Assembly: GCF_000204055.1 (NCBI RefSeq)
Contig: NW_006768991.1
Location: 1-12,966, forward strand
Direction: 5' to 3'
DNA from: Melampsora larici-populina 98AG31
Taxonomy: Eukaryota > Basidiomycota > Pucciniomycetes > Pucciniales > Melampsoraceae
DNA length: 12,966 bases
Shown here: positions 1 to 9,300 of the stretch, piece by piece
How positions within the stretch are numbered: position 1 is the stretch's first letter
Layout: each line of letters starts with the position of its first letter
Notes under the pieces: generated by a model
Told to the model about the DNA's origin: nothing
The model's input: the letters and a program-made list of their open reading frames with translations, nothing else
The model's database searches: none
Made by a program: the position numbers and the translations under genes

Positions 1-117
1 AGGCTAGACCAGATTAGCCCCAGACGGCAGTGCTTGCCCCCACGAGCTACATAACCACCGACACCCGACATACGTATTCTCAGCATCTCATAATTTTCAC
101 ACCTCGTCCGGATGTAA

Positions 118-408
118 TACATTCTAGCTAAACACCTCGAACGGGTCAAACCAAAACTGATCAAGGCTCGAGTCCACATCCATCCCAAGCAAGCACAATG
201 CGATGTCCTACTAGCCCGGATAACATTTCCAAACGACATTCGTATGGCCGTTCAGCAGAGTAGTGATTCTAAGGTCACGGCTGAGATGATTTCAGCTGGA
301 CCTGCTTCTATAATGAACAATCAATACCTGATGCGGGTATGGTACGAAGACATCTTGGCTGGTCGCTACACTGTAATCCGTGTCCACAAACCCTTATCAG
401 CCCAATGA
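118..408 (+). CDS. Partial 3' exon of an unrecognised protein
   Basis: A frame with no stop runs for 96 codons and ends in TGA at 406-408. It is preceded by an in-frame TAA at 115-117 and has no good ATG near its beginning, so if real it is the last exon of a gene whose earlier part is spliced in from, or lies beyond, the left edge; a TAG at 125-127 could be the acceptor. The peptide has a mixed, protein-like composition with stretches such as LIKARVHIHPKQAQCDV and YLMRVWYEDILAGRYTVIRV, and ends HKPLSAQ. I recognise no domain. It could be the end of a transposon-encoded protein or a degraded fragment. The call rests only on open frame length and composition. Confidence 0.3.
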   Translation, partial: YILAKHLERVKPKLIKARVHIHPKQAQCDVLLARITFPNDIRMAVQQSSDSKVTAEMISAGPASIMNNQYLMRVWYEDILAGRYTVIRVHKPLSAQ

Positions 409-1239
409 CCACCTTCTATTGAACTTATTATTTATCTTTGCTAGTAGACAGATGTCGATTTCATTACTTTTTTTGAAGTAATCCTCTAGTTATATATTTC
501 ATTGAGTAAATCATAACATATCACTTTGATATTTCATTGATTAACATCGCATTACTTGGGTATTAACATGATCGATCTACAAAACAAGTCATGATGTCAT
601 GATCATTTCAAAGGTATATTCCACCTGATCGAAATGTATAGAATCTTCAAGAGGTGGGCATCCACAACGAAAGCATGACGCTGTGGCCAAACCAGAGCCT
701 GCCGCAGCATTCGAACAGTTATGCTTCATTCTAAAAGCGAGAAAACCCAGACTATGTCACCGAGCTATTTCACATCTTCAGCAATCTTGCTGGAAAAACA
801 CATAACGTTAACGTGTAGTGACCCCAATTGATGTCGAAAAAGGAATCTCAAGACCTTACATACAGGTACCGGCAAGACATCGGTGAGATTCTTGATTCAG
901 CATAGATTTGACTGGTCATTCCAGATCAGGTAGAACTGTCGATGTCCTCAATGGGGAATCTTCCAAGGCATACCGCCGGTTTGGGAATATTTCAATCATG
1001 GAATCAGAATATGGCAGGGTTCGCGACCTCGACCAGGCAGGGTTAGGGCGGACTTGGCAAATGTCACAGCTCAAACTGCTGTATCTGAAACAGGGTTTGT
1101 CTGCTGGTTTCGGATGATACAGCTGAATACACAGCTGGTTCAGGCAATCGAACCAGCTGTGTCAAGTTTCAACAGCTTTTTTCGCTCACCCACTCACCCT
1201 TCATGTCGATTGAGGTCATATATCTTCTACATTAAGAAT
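409..1239. other. Intergenic stretch without a supported gene
   Basis: No convincing gene was found. Short open frames near 633-800, 908-1117 and 1054-1242 have no recognisable motif or splice partner. The 480-600 part is AT-rich, with several ATGATCAT-like palindromic words. A 13-base word (attgagtaaatca, 501-513) recurs downstream of the TET-like gene at 4295-4307. A perfect inverted repeat lies at 1129-1162. Confidence 0.5.
1129..1162. repeat. 13-bp perfect inverted repeat, 8-nt loop
   Basis: The arms acacagctggttc (1129-1141) and gaaccagctgtgt (1150-1162) are perfect reverse complements around the spacer aggcaatc. The central cagctg word of each arm is an E-box-type hexamer and also occurs just upstream at 1120-1125. 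It may be a hairpin, a paired binding site or a relic element end. Function unknown. Confidence 0.6.
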
Positions 1240-2198
1240 TGAGGTATGTCACCTCCCCTTTTAGATTGAATAGTCTGCTCACTTCCTTCCCACATTGAGA
1301 TCGTGTCACGTCACCACACGTAAGTATTTTCCATTCATTAGTTAGATGCTTTTTTTTCCCTGCTCAGACATGTTCCTTCATTCTTCCTACCTAGGTACAA
1401 ACCCTCCCGTCTACGTCTCTACTTCTACGCTGCTACTCGACTCCGTCCTCCCAATACCTAACTCCGCCTCACCACTCCATCCACATCGATTCGTTTGTCT
1501 CTATTGACTGATTCCTTACTTCCTTCAATCTGTGTGACTTCGATCCGTGGTCTTTTAATATTACCAAGGTTTGGCAGTTCCCTCTTTTGACTGCTCATCT
1601 GTTGTTACCTCAACTTGCTTGCTGGTGGACTGGAGAAAAGGTAGCGATTGGAGATATCTGGGTGTGGTTTCCTAATGAGGGACGAAACACACCCGAAGTC
1701 TTCAATGCCAACCTTTTCTCCACTCCATGGGCACAGGTCAAGGTCCCTCAACTTGCTTGCTGGTGGACTGGAGAAAAGGTAGCGATTGGAGATATCTGGG
1801 TGTGGTTTCCTAATGAGGGACGAAACACACCCGAAGTCTTCAATGCCAACCTTTTCTCCACTCCATGGGCACAGGTCAAGGTCATCCTTGTTTGTTCATC
1901 GTTTCTTCTTCCTCATTCTATCCACTAATCACTTCGGACCCTGTCGGTGGTTGTAACAGGTCTTTTTCTCACTCTCCTGAGTCCGCACTCCTGCTGTTTA
2001 CTCAAGTCGCTCAATTACATCTACAACGTCTATCTACAACGTCTATTCTTTGGATTTGGACTCGATTCTTCAGACATACATTTACCTGATTCTTTGTTCG
2101 AACAAGGTTTGATTCAAACAGATCATATCGTCAAGTAATCAATCATCTGCTAACGTGTTCCATGTCATTTTTATCCTGGTAGTCATTTACCCTCCACC
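1240..2198 (+). promoter_or_regulatory. Pyrimidine-rich upstream region/5' leader of the TET-like gene
   Basis: From about 1250 the + strand becomes rich in C and T, typical of fungal core promoters and leaders, and stays free of a convincing gene until the ATG at 2199. A GTAAGT at 1320-1325 followed by a T-rich tract and CAG at 1365-1367 could bound a 48-nt leader intron; an internal TTAG around 1339 is a weak branch-like word. An open frame at 1587-1928 exists only around the 138-bp tandem duplication and has no known motif, so I treat it as leader. No clear TATA box was seen. Confidence 0.35.
1608..1883. repeat. Exact 138-bp tandem duplication (2 copies)
   Basis: Bases 1608-1745 and 1746-1883 are identical over all 138 positions when read side by side, and the flanks differ at once (a at 1607 against c at 1745; c at 1746 against a at 1884). 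As 138 is a multiple of 3, the duplication preserves one open frame, repeating a 46-residue tryptophan-rich peptide that begins PQLACWWTGEKVAIG. Each copy also holds a GTAGCG, a cctaatgag branch-like word and CACAG, so it could be a duplicated leader exon/intron instead of coding sequence. Perfect identity suggests a recent event. Confidence 0.9.
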
Positions 2199-3536
2199 AT
2201 GAGCCAGAAACGCCCATCCAAGAAGCGCTCCTCAAGCAGTCAAAAGTATGGCAAGCGCCAAAGCAACGCCCGAGACCGCATCCGGCCCAATCCAGGTCCT
2301 CCTAATCATTTGAATCGCGATATCGAACGTCAAACGACATTTGACGCCCTTCGCAAAGATCTGGCCGAAGCCTATGGCTTACCGAGTGATTGCCGATTGT
2401 ACTTCTTGAAAAAACACGATATGGCTAATCTTCCGAATACCCCTCGCTTACAAATCACACACCACAATGCTGTCATTCTGGATGCTGATACATGGAAAGT
2501 ACTTCAAGTGATTCGATTTACTCCTTTTGCTGACATGGATGAGGAGAAAATGAAAACTATGAATTATACAATCCAGACTATTTACCAACATACGCTGGCC
2601 AGATCGGTGGTCAAAGTCAACCACGGAATGAAAGGGATTGAGAATCCTGGAGAAATGTATACGGCCGGTTTTAGGGGCGGCTCAGACAAAGGGCGCACAA
2701 TTGGTAAGTATCACCTCGAGCTCTCACACTACCGAAGTAAGAATGCTGACCAAACATATATGTCCGAGAACTTTTCAGGTGTCACTGCACTGAGTGCCAA
2801 GACCGGTCGAAGTATGGAAGCTATCAGCAAGGATGAAGCTCGAATGGACGACCTTGCTGTCATCAATGACACGCTTGCCGAGTGGATGTCTACTCTGTGT
2901 ATGCGAGCCTTTCAATCAAACCGAGACCTGGCATTAGAATTTTCAATTCCTTCTTTCTCCGATAAGAAGTGGTCAGCATCTCCCAATGCAAATGTAATTG
3001 CCTCCAATATCGTAGTTACTCGAGACGGCTTCAACAACAATCCACATCCAGACTATGATGCAAGCCCATACGCCTATGGCCTATTTGCTCGAATCGATCG
3101 CACAACTGGAGAACTTCACTGGGTCGAGCTTTCGGAATACCTAGGTGATATTGTAGGGTGTTGTTTCATTTTGGATCAATATCACGTTGAACTTTGTCTA
3201 GACGCTTGTGATGGTGTGGTTGAAAGTTGCTGGGCAAGTGATGAACTCCATCATACCTCCGCTTCAACAACCTATGATGAAGGGTGGATGTCGATCAATC
3301 CCCAGCTATCACCTATAACCCGATTCGGTTGCTCATTGCAAATCAACGCCGCATTGCTAGGACGAATTGATGGTTTATTGAAATTGAAGCAAGGGAAATC
3401 CGATGAAGAATGGGAAATCTATAAAAAAAAAGTTGTCAAGTGTTATGGCCAGGAAGTCGAAAACAAGCGATCGAAGATAGTCAATCCTGTTAAGCTAAAC
3501 CTTCGCAAGCGTAAGAAATCCAAGGGGAAAGCTTGA
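2199..3536 (+). CDS. TET/JBP-like 2OG-Fe(II) dioxygenase
   Basis: A single open frame of 445 residues, probably a nuclear 2-oxoglutarate- and Fe(II)-dependent dioxygenase of the fungal TET/JBP type, the family that oxidises 5-methylcytosine or thymine in DNA. The start is favoured by the context ccaccATGa and because the frame just upstream is non-coding leader. The N-terminus (about 1-35) and the C-terminus (about 432-445) are strongly basic and could be nuclear signals. The double-stranded beta-helix core is in the C-terminal half: an HxD iron motif in NNNPHPDYDASPYAYGLFAR (H283, D285), a distal histidine in ELHHTSAS (H351 or H352), and a candidate 2OG-binding arginine in ITRFGCSLQI (R375). 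All expected ligands are present and no stop interrupts the frame. Family assignment comes from remembered motif layout in rust proteins; the actual base substrate cannot be told. It converges on the KDZ transposase gene, a pairing known in basidiomycetes. Confidence 0.85.
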   Translation: MSQKRPSKKRSSSSQKYGKRQSNARDRIRPNPGPPNHLNRDIERQTTFDALRKDLAEAYGLPSDCRLYFLKKHDMANLPNTPRLQITHHNAVILDADTWKVLQVIRFTPFADMDEEKMKTMNYTIQTIYQHTLARSVVKVNHGMKGIENPGEMYTAGFRGGSDKGRTIGKYHLELSHYRSKNADQTYMSENFSGVTALSAKTGRSMEAISKDEARMDDLAVINDTLAEWMSTLCMRAFQSNRDLALEFSIPSFSDKKWSASPNANVIASNIVVTRDGFNNNPHPDYDASPYAYGLFARIDRTTGELHWVELSEYLGDIVGCCFILDQYHVELCLDACDGVVESCWASDELHHTSASTTYDEGWMSINPQLSPITRFGCSLQINAALLGRIDGLLKLKQGKSDEEWEIYKKKVVKCYGQEVENKRSKIVNPVKLNLRKRKKSKGKA

Positions 3537-4294
3537 ACACTATACATTGTAGTTTTCCCTTATTTAGTTTCACGTGATTGTCTCAATACATGTCCAATCC
3601 CTAGTCCGATTCCCTTGTGCTTTAACGATTGGTCTGCTTCTTTGAATACGTAAATGTCTTGTTGTCATGTCAATTTGATTGGATTGCGTGCACACAGCAA
3701 CCAATTTAGTTTCGTCCTTTGAGTCATGATTCATGAGTTGCCTCTTTTTTACCCAGTGGTTCTGAGAGACAAGGCTCAAGAATGCCATATTTTTAAGATG
3801 AGAAATTGATATTCAATGTTCTTGAAGTACATTAAATAACACTCTCCGTATTTCGAATTGATACATTCACATACCTTTTCGACATTCTTCTCTTTTCTTG
3901 TGCTTTGAAGAAAGGCAGGTTTGGCAATTCCTCACAATTTGAGCAATTCCTCATAATATGATGATGTGGACTCAATTTAATCAATCTACCTTTTTCGTTA
4001 TACATTTCTATTAACAACTCTTCCTTTTGAGAGTTGGAGAACTTGGCACAAATAATCGAAATAAACATAGTGTCGGAGTAAGCAAAGGAACTCTATTGCA
4101 CACACCACGGATCAAAGTGATCTAACAAGGTATCTATCGATACTTATGCTGGTACCTTCAATATTGAACCAACTAATTGTAAGGTAGTATATATACAAAG
4201 AAGTGTCAACAATAGGCGAAGGGGTGACTCAAAGCAACATTAACGAAAAGATAATACCATATTATCGTCTCTTTGTTAGGTACTGTCACTTCAC
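3537..4294. other. 3' flank of the TET-like gene, no supported gene
   Basis: AT-rich sequence following the TGA. Two - strand open frames (3570-3788 and 3832-4068) have low-complexity, unfamiliar peptides and no splice or start support, so they were not called. No canonical AATAAA was seen close to the stop; attaaataac at 3831-3840 is a weak candidate poly(A) signal. A CACGTG hexamer lies at 3571-3576, the same word that marks the later tandem array. Confidence 0.45.
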
Positions 4295-4719
4295 ATTGAG
4301 TAAATCAAAGTAAAAAACTAAATATTTAATCAAGTCACCACTTGGAATGATACAAGGTGATGTCTGTTGAACAAATACTTTGTTTAGTTTTGGAATGATA
4401 TGTGTTTTGGCACGTTGAGTAAATCAAAGTAAAAAACTAAATATTTAATCAAGTCACCACTTGGAATGATACAAGGTGATGTCTGTTGAACAAATACTTT
4501 GTTTAGTTTTGGAATGATATGTGTTTTGGCCAGATTCATTTGACATATTTAACACGTGAGTGTGTTTCAACTTCTTCTCTGATTTCTTTATATTTATATA
4601 AGACACTTTCTGTTTGATGTCAAGTAGATATTTAATCAAGTCACCACTGAAAAGGTTACAAGGTGATGACTTTTTGTCAAATACTTTCTTTAGCTTTGGA
4701 ATGTTATGTGTTGTTTACA
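4295..4719. repeat. 119-bp tandem duplication plus a diverged third copy
   Basis: Bases 4296-4411 recur, as far as I can read identically, at 4415-4530, a period of 119 bp. A third, clearly diverged relative of the central part lies at about 4626-4719 (sharing atatttaatcaagtcaccac, ttacaaggtgatg and tttagctttggaatg). Between the second and third copies, 4551-4625 carries aacacgtgag and ttcaacttcttctctgattt, words that recur in or beside the following 126-bp array, so the two repeat families are interleaved. No coding role is apparent. Confidence 0.8.
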
Positions 4720-4859
4720 ACCATTGTGAACAACACATTTTTTAAAGAAATGACACTTGGAAAGAATGATTAACACGTGAGTTGGTTTCAACTTTACATG
4801 TTTTCATGAAAGTATGCATGACCCAGACCACTTATTTGCCACTTCACAATGGTTGTAAA
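4714..4859. mobile_element. 146-bp MITE-like segment with 17-bp terminal inverted repeats
   Basis: The word tttacaaccattgtgaa (4714-4730) is the exact reverse complement of ttcacaatggttgtaaa (4843-4859). The segment between them is one body unit of the adjoining 126-bp array, including its CACGTG box at 4774-4779. A short non-coding segment with perfect inverted ends is the form of a miniature inverted-repeat element. No clear target-site duplication flanks it. Later units keep only the right-hand end word, so it may be the founder from which the array expanded. It could also be a chance foldback made by array rearrangement. Confidence 0.45.
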
Positions 4860-5595
4860 TTATATAGTTAAAGAAATGACACTTGCAAACAATGAATAAC
4901 ACGTGAGTTGGTTTCAACTTTACATGTTTTCATGAAAGTATGCATGACCCAGACCACTTATTTGCCACTTCACAATGGTTGTAAATTATATAGTTAAAGA
5001 AATGACACTTGCAAACAATGAGTAACACGTGAGTTGGTTTCATCTTTACATGTATTCTTGAAAGTATGCATGACCCAGACCACTTATTTGCCACTTCACA
5101 ATGGTTGTAAAGTATCTATTTAAAGAAATCACACTTGGAAAGAATGATTAACACGTGAGTTGGTTTCATCTTTACATGTATTCTTTAAAGGATGCATGAC
5201 CCCCATCTCTTATTGGCCACTTCACAAACAATGGTTGTAAAGTATATATTTAAAGACATCACACTTGGAAAGAATGATTAACACGTGAGTTGGTTTCATC
5301 TTTACATGTATTCTTGAAAGTATGCATGACCCAGACCACTTATTTGCCACTTTACAATGGTTGTAAAGTATCTATTTAAAGAAATCACACTTGGAAAGAA
5401 TGATTAACACGTGAGTTGGTTTCAACTTTACATGTTTTCGTGAAAGTATGCATGACCCACATCTCTTATTTGCCACTTTACAATGGGAGTTGGTTTCAAC
5501 TTCTTCTCTGATTTATTTAAAGTGTTCATGACCCACACCTCTTATTACATACTTTACAATGGTTGTGAAGTATTTATTTAAACACATTAGACTTG
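4744..5595. repeat. ~126-bp tandem array, about six full units plus a decayed end
   Basis: The anchor aacacgtgag occurs at 4772, 4898, 5024, 5150, 5280 and 5406, giving spacings of 126, 126, 126, 130 and 126 bp; the 130-bp step is due to an extra 4 bases near 5225-5231. Each unit holds CACGTG, gttggtttca, a cttta-catgt stretch, a tgcatgaccc word, a cttatt-gccactt stretch and acaatgg(ttgtaaa). Neighbouring units 4898 and 5024 are almost identical over long stretches, while others differ by scattered substitutions. From 5487 to 5595 the array decays into a partial unit that has lost CACGTG and contains the ttcaacttcttctctgattt word also found near 4565. Units are contiguous with no unique spacers, so this is a minisatellite, not CRISPR. 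Confidence 0.9.
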
Positions 5596-5649
5596 GACCA
5601 AACTAATCAAGGGCATGGGTATTGGACAAGTCCCTTGATTACTTTGGTC
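5596..5649. repeat. 18-bp imperfect inverted repeat, 18-nt loop
   Basis: gaccaaactaatcaaggg (5596-5613) pairs with cccttgattactttggtc (5632-5649) with one mismatch. It stands where the tandem array ends and the 3' flank of the KDZ gene begins. A smaller 9-bp pair follows at 5692-5700 and 5714-5722 (aagtaaact/agtttactt). These foldbacks could mark an old element border or convergent-transcript termination, but nothing in the sequence decides this. Confidence 0.6.
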
Positions 5650-5952
5650 ATTTGCCAATAAGTACACATTCACCTTGATTTTGATCCGGGGAAGTAAACT
5701 TTTTGAAGGGTTGAGTTTACTTGATCATGACACTTACCCGCGTTGATCAAAAACTAGCTTATCTACCACCAGATTGAATTGATTGAAAGTTTGGTGAAGG
5801 TGATGGAACCTTCAAACTGGTAATTGAACTACTCAAGGTCTCTTGGTGATCTTCAGGTCTCTAGGTGATACCTGGAGTTTACTGCCACAAGTTACTTACC
5901 TTACATTGGCCAGTGACCACAAAGCACATGTCCAGCACGTTTATGGTGTTCA

Positions 5953-6284
5953 CGCGTCACACTCACTACTCGCTTGTTTACACAAGTTATACCCCAGTTT
6001 GGGTATAACTTGTTGATCACTCCACCTAATCCTTTATTCAGCTTGTTCGCCAAAGAAATTAAGTACATTATTTGTAATTTCAAGATGATCAACACTTCAA
6101 ATTAGAAATAAACATTAGTACTGAACGCGTCACTACTCGCTCGTTTACACAAGTTATACCCCAGTTGGGGTAAAGACTAGTAGATCACTCCACCTAATCT
6201 TTTATTTAGCTTGTTTGCCAAAGAAATTAAGAACAAAATTGAATTTCGAGATGTTCAACACTTAAAATTACAATTAAAAATAAG
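5953..6284. repeat. ~167-bp imperfect tandem duplication with a 13-bp hairpin
   Basis: About 5953-6113 and 6126-6284 are diverged copies; matching words include cgcgtcac, acaagttatacccc (5982 and 6149), gatcactccacctaatc and gccaaagaaattaag. Copy 1 contains a perfect hairpin, acaagttataccc (5982-5994) with gggtataacttgt (6001-6013) around cagttt; in copy 2 the right arm has decayed to ggggtaaagactag, leaving only a short stem. The pair lies just beyond the end of the KDZ gene, in its 3' flank. Confidence 0.75.
6201..6206 (-). terminator. Candidate poly(A) signal for the KDZ gene
   Basis: The + strand tttatt reads AATAAA on the - strand, about 133 nt beyond the KDZ stop codon. The same hexamer is present in the other copy of the 167-bp duplication at 6033-6038, which would be a second, more distal signal. 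Position and strand fit, but there is no transcript evidence. Confidence 0.35.
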
Positions 6285-6338
6285 ACATGATGTCTTTACA
6301 AAGTGGAAAATTGATGTATATCTTCGAAATGCAAAAAC

Positions 6339-9300
6339 TTATTCCTGATATCTTATTAGTAAATCACCATTCATGTCGTAACGTTGTTCATAGAACACAT
6401 CTTCCTGATCCTCATACCAGTCAGCCTCCTCAGCTCTAATAGGCTGCTTCAGTTTGTTCCACTCATCATTCATCCAAGTACAAACCGTACTCCACCCTTG
6501 TTGTAGAGGCATATCAATGACAGCTGGTAGATACTGGCAAGTATCTACGAGCTGGTGTTTCACATCACCCCAGTTCTTCCACAATTTACATGTACTTTCA
6601 GCTATTATCTTGTAAAGAGCAGACAACCTGGTCTTCTCGTTGATATCCTCAGCTGTACCGTGTGAGTCATCAGTGGATGAGAGCAAGCGAAAGAAAATCA
6701 GACTCTTACTTACCTTGTTCCATTGCGTTCTTTAATGTCACGATCCGACTGTGAAAATCAATGGACCAACCAATCATATGGCGCACTTCACGCGCCAATC
6801 GCCGAAGCTCCTCTGTAGCTGACCTTCGGGCCAAAAAGGCAGCTATTCCTCGCCTTGTTCGCCCAGCTTCCACATCTTCATCTGGCGGCAAATCTTCTTC
6901 TCCTCGATTCCAGAAGGGATCATCAGTTCCCATGGACAGAATGTTCTCCAACTCGGGAAGAGCCACGCGCGGACGTCGGGGGAAATCAGCATGGTATTTT
7001 TCAACTCTGCGCTTATAAGTGTAGTACTTATTTCTTAAGTTGGTTATTTTGTCTCTAACTTGACGGGCCGTTTGCTGCTGCTGCCTGGTGCCTGCAGTGT
7101 ATCAAATGAATGATGTGTCAGGTGTAGATAAACAAAACTCACTGTGTAACCAAGGATTGAACAAACCGGTGTTGCGATGCTGACGCAGTCTGGCTTCAAT
7201 AACACCTACTCTAGCTTCGTACATCTTAGCTCGCGCAATCGTTATGGTTAGGCTCGCGTTGGTTTGAATTGCTGTTGATATTGATTTGAACAGTTCATCA
7301 ATACTAAATACTAAGCGAAACATGTTGGCAGCAAAGGCGTACATGTGAGACCCAAGATGTTTTGAAACTCATTTCCACCAAGTTCGGTCACCACCGCGTG
7401 AATGTGTTCTTCAAAATCTGCTACTGTCGCTGGTAGAGCTACTAGCTCATTACGCTCAGCTTGCGTCCTCGCTCTTCTGCGTGTCGCTCGCAAGGCTTCA
7501 AGCCGTTGACTTATAAGTGGGGGGTACTGAAACAATCAGTGTGACACATATACCAAAGGGTTGGAAACACGAGGCCTGCACTCACAGAGCAACATGGAGA
7601 CCTTCCTCCAAGGTCAGTAACACCCCTAACTTCTCCCTTTTCTCATTCTGAGATTCCTCAATGATATCCAGCTGACGTGCTCTTTGAGCCATCCACGTGG
7701 CCTCGTAATACGCGATGTCACGTCCAGGGCACCCATCACCGGGTGATGATAGCTTCCTGAGGGTCACTTCGGCTTCTTCAAGTCGGGTCCTGGCCTCGGT
7801 CTTCTTCCGTCGAAGATGAATCACTGTGGAGAGTGGAACTCATTCAGCATATTTCCTTTGGACGAGAAGCTCCTTTTGAACCACATAACCAAGTACCTAC
7901 CCGCTTCATGCCGAAGACAAGCATTAGCATGCGATGAACGCATGCTAATCGCATTGACCCGGTGCTGTGGGGTGGCGTATCTTAGAGGGCTCACCAGTGG
8001 GCTGAGCCCAGACCACACCCTCTCACTTCCTTCGCCATCGGACAGCCCCCATCCTTGATTGAGGCGAGGATTCCAGAGCAACTGGCAGCCCCACCTATGC
8101 ACATATGCATGGAAAACACTGGTACCAAATCGGATCCTACCGTTTAACATCTCCTCTTGAAATGTTCCACGCTACCAAACAGGATATCCAATTGATAATA
8201 TATCAATTTAGATTTCCAATCGTTTAAAAAACATAAAAAACACTTACATTTTCGATTCCGGCTTGCATGGTACAACCAATGTCATACAAGATACCAACCC
8301 TTCGAGGAGTGAGACCATGGTTGCGGGTCAAATTCAGAATCCACTCAATCAAGGAGTAGCTGTAGTGCAGCCTGAAAGAAAACACATTCAACATCTTCTG
8401 ATTATTTGAAAAGGGATGATAAGTGACAAACTTTTCGCCGCTTTTGACAATATTAGCAAATCGAAGAGAATGGTCGTGACGGCATACCATAGCCATGAGA
8501 CCAGTTTCATCGCAACCTGCCCAATGGCCTTTACCTCGTGTATCGTTAGCTGTGGTATGTTGGTCGGCACACGCTTGCTAAAGATATCACATAACGAGTC
8601 CGAAATTAAAGGGGTGCTGGCTGAACAAAATTCTTACTGATGAAACAAGACTTACAAAATCATCCTCAGCATGTCCTGCCAGTCGGGCGCACATTTGGTT
8701 AACTTGGTCGTCGGGAAGAAAAAGTGGTGGCATCTGCGTTGTTTTCCTCGCAGCTTTGGTTCCAGCCGCGATGTGTCGGCGATGCTGGAAGTTCCCGTCC
8801 ATGCAAACAACCACGTCGGGTTCTAATTGGGCTGCCTCGAGAAGGAGAGGTGGGCCAAAACAGCGTGGACAGTTGGAAGCAACTTTGTCCAGTGGCGTGA
8901 GGTTGAGTGCTGCATCCATGACTTTTTCAGTCATGGATAGCATCTCCCGATACGCATCTACTGCCCAATACAGAGGGGTGTGCCATCGGCGAGGCTGCAG
9001 AGAGTCCGCTGTCACATATCTACCAAACAGGGATGATTGAACTCACATACCTGTTCGTTCTTGGTTAGGATAAGGGCACAAAACGCATCGAGGAACTCGT
9101 CAATAGCTCGGGAAAAAGGTCCAATACGGATTGTACAGAATTTCCATAATATATGGAAAAACCGCAGGAGTCGGATGGAGAAGGCGGTCTTAGGGTATTT
9201 TGGGGATCCACCAATGAAACCCATGAGGATCAGCCTAGTTTGATCGTTTTTTTGACATCGACAAAATCTTATTCGAGTTTTTTGGCGCGCTTCATATTGA

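Noticed and set aside
633..800. A + strand open frame with a possible gag-like or degraded peptide
   Set aside because: Only about 56 codons, bounded by stops, no motif and no splice partner.
908..1242. Two overlapping + strand open frames
   Set aside because: Short, no known motif, and they overlap each other in different frames.
3570..4068. Two - strand open frames downstream of the TET-like gene, one with a CSNC motif
   Set aside because: Single CxxC is not enough; composition is low-complexity, and there is no splice or family support.
4296..4530. The 119-bp direct repeats as long terminal repeats of a retrotransposon
   Set aside because: The copies are adjacent with no internal region, and no primer-binding site, polypurine tract or reverse transcriptase frame was seen.
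4744..5595. Regular repeats suggesting a CRISPR array
   Set aside because: Units of about 126 bp are directly contiguous and wholly repetitive, with no unique spacers, and the genes around are eukaryotic with introns.
6339..9015. Many short separate - strand open frames that might be read as a fragmented pseudogene or several small genes
   Set aside because: They join through plausible GT-AG introns into one continuous KDZ transposase frame without frameshift or stop.
9012..9015. Starts at non-ATG codons for internal KDZ and OTU frames (for example 9015, 7824, 6966, 11138)
   Set aside because: These are GTG or TTG codons inside exons or introns, not eukaryotic translation starts.
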